From Brevibacterium siliguriense (GTDB taxonomy: Bacteria; Actinomycetota; Actinomycetes; Actinomycetales; Brevibacteriaceae), in assembly GCF_900105315.1 (NCBI RefSeq), contig NZ_LT629766.1, forward strand, positions 2,232,001 through 2,296,000: a stretch of 64,000 nucleotides of DNA, read 5' to 3'. Position numbers and translations under genes: made by a program. The stretch's first letter is position 1. Every line of letters starts with the position of its first letter. The notes below the pieces were generated by a model that saw only the letters and a program-made list of their open reading frames with translations, was not told where the DNA came from and ran no database searches. Below, piece by piece: positions 63,284 through 64,000 of this stretch.

Positions 63284-64000
63284 ATGACCTTTCTCGAATC
63301 CCTCGGCTCGCCTGCCGATCTGCGCCGCCTCGACGCATCAGAATGCGACGTACTGGCCAAAGAGATCCGCGACTACCTCATCACGACTGTGTCCGGCACG
63401 GGCGGACATCTCGGCCCCAACCTCGGCGTCGTCGAACTGACCATGGGCCTCCATCGCACCTTCGACTCGCCGCGCGACACCATCATCTTCGACGTCGGCC
63501 ACCAGACGTATGTGCACAAACTGCTCACCGGCCGTCGGAACGAATTCTCCACCCTGCGGCAGCGCGACGGACTCTCCGGCTACCCGAGCCGGTCCGAGAG
63601 CGCCCACGACGTCGTCGAGAACTCGCATGCGTCCGCGTCCCTGTCCTGGGCCGACGGCATCGCAAAAGCCCGCCAACTCACCGGTGAGACTGATCGCCAC
63701 GTCGTCGCCGTCATCGGCGACGGAGCCCTGACCGGAGGAATGGCCTGGGAAGCGCTCAACACCATCGCCGCCGACACCTCCACCCCGCCGAGGCGACTGG
63801 TCATCATCGTCAACGACAACGGCCGCTCCTACGCCCCGACCGTCGGCGGATTCGCCGCCCACCTCGACGAACTGCGCACCACCTCGAGCTACGAGAAGCT
63901 CCTCAGCTGGGGCAAAGAGACTCTGCGCCAATCCGGTCGCCCCGGTCGCGCCGCCTACAGCGCCATCCACGGCGTCAAACGCGGACTCAAGGACATGGTC
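63284..64000 (+). CDS. dxs: 1-deoxy-D-xylulose-5-phosphate synthase, 5' part
   Basis: This is the N-terminal 239 residues of the thiamine-diphosphate enzyme that condenses pyruvate and glyceraldehyde-3-phosphate at the start of the MEP isoprenoid pathway. The frame is open to the window end. Visible motifs are [17 protein letters not shown] (catalytic-region His), [31 protein letters not shown] and the ThDP/Mg site [17 protein letters not shown] through IVNDN. ATG 63284 follows GAGG. Full-length DXS is about 630 residues. It is core chromosome resuming after the island. Confidence 0.96.
   Translation, partial: MTFLESLGSPADLRRLDASECDVLAKEIRDYLITTVSGTGGHLGPNLGVVELTMGLHRTFDSPRDTIIFDVGHQTYVHKLLTGRRNEFSTLRQRDGLSGYPSRSESAHDVVENSHASASLSWADGIAKARQLTGETDRHVVAVIGDGALTGGMAWEALNTIAADTSTPPRRLVIIVNDNGRSYAPTVGGFAAHLDELRTTSSYEKLLSWGKETLRQSGRPGRAAYSAIHGVKRGLKDMV

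Overview
The window is high-GC actinobacterial DNA and most resembles a Micrococcales chromosome, probably Brevibacterium or a close relative. The phylum call rests on SepH, the DUF4193/DUF3093/DUF3710/DUF4192 families, a sigA gene next to a parE-type gyrB paralogue, a fused cydDC, and the dut-DUF3710-OB-trkA-trkA-APC-TRAM-acnA gene order. The genus is inference only, because no rRNA lies in the window.

Core region (1-32.8 kb): 3' end of hisD, nrdR, a HelD-type RNA polymerase-recycling ATPase, a spermidine synthase-like protein, a DUF4192 protein, the primary sigma factor, a lipoprotein amidase, topoisomerase IV subunit B, a blaI-M56 peptidase pair, the cytochrome bd operon cydA-cydB-cydDC, sepH, ferrochelatase, DUF4193, DUF3093, dut-DUF3710-OB fold, two TrkA proteins, an APC permease (frameshifted), a TRAM RNA methyltransferase and aconitase. 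Regulatory DNA here includes a tandem 17-bp dyad before cydA, an 18-bp palindrome over the acnA promoter, several probable leaderless GTG genes, and two copies of a 56-bp palindrome between convergent genes.

Accessory island (about 32.9-63.2 kb): it sits between acnA and dxs, genes that are near neighbours in other actinobacteria. Its left end is a possible defence module: a structured, terminator-ended RNA candidate, an Abi_2 (AbiD/F) HEPN protein carrying a C-terminal extension that resembles an Xre/MbcA/ParS antitoxin domain, and a zinc-ribbon protein of unknown function. The rest is metal and metalloid resistance: arsR with two flavin monooxygenases and an MFS pump; cmtR with a P1B-ATPase and a thioredoxin-like protein; a large ars cluster (acr3, arsR-arsC fusion, arsC, arsO, DUF2180, a second arsC type); a copper cluster (cueP, csoR, copB, ydhK, YHS protein, copA, a secreted protein, copZ, a small membrane protein, multicopper oxidase); a tetR/DHA2 efflux pair; and an arsR/smtB-CDF pair. 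No integrase or transposase is visible.

Dyads tie the regulators to their targets: ATYGA-N6-TCRAT at three ars promoters, ATACCCC-type boxes at three copper promoters, and separate dyads at cmtR, tetR and the smtB-like gene. Three otherwise intact genes (APC permease, arsO, ydhK) are each broken by loss of one base from a C/G run. That points to a systematic homopolymer error in the assembly more than to real pseudogenes.
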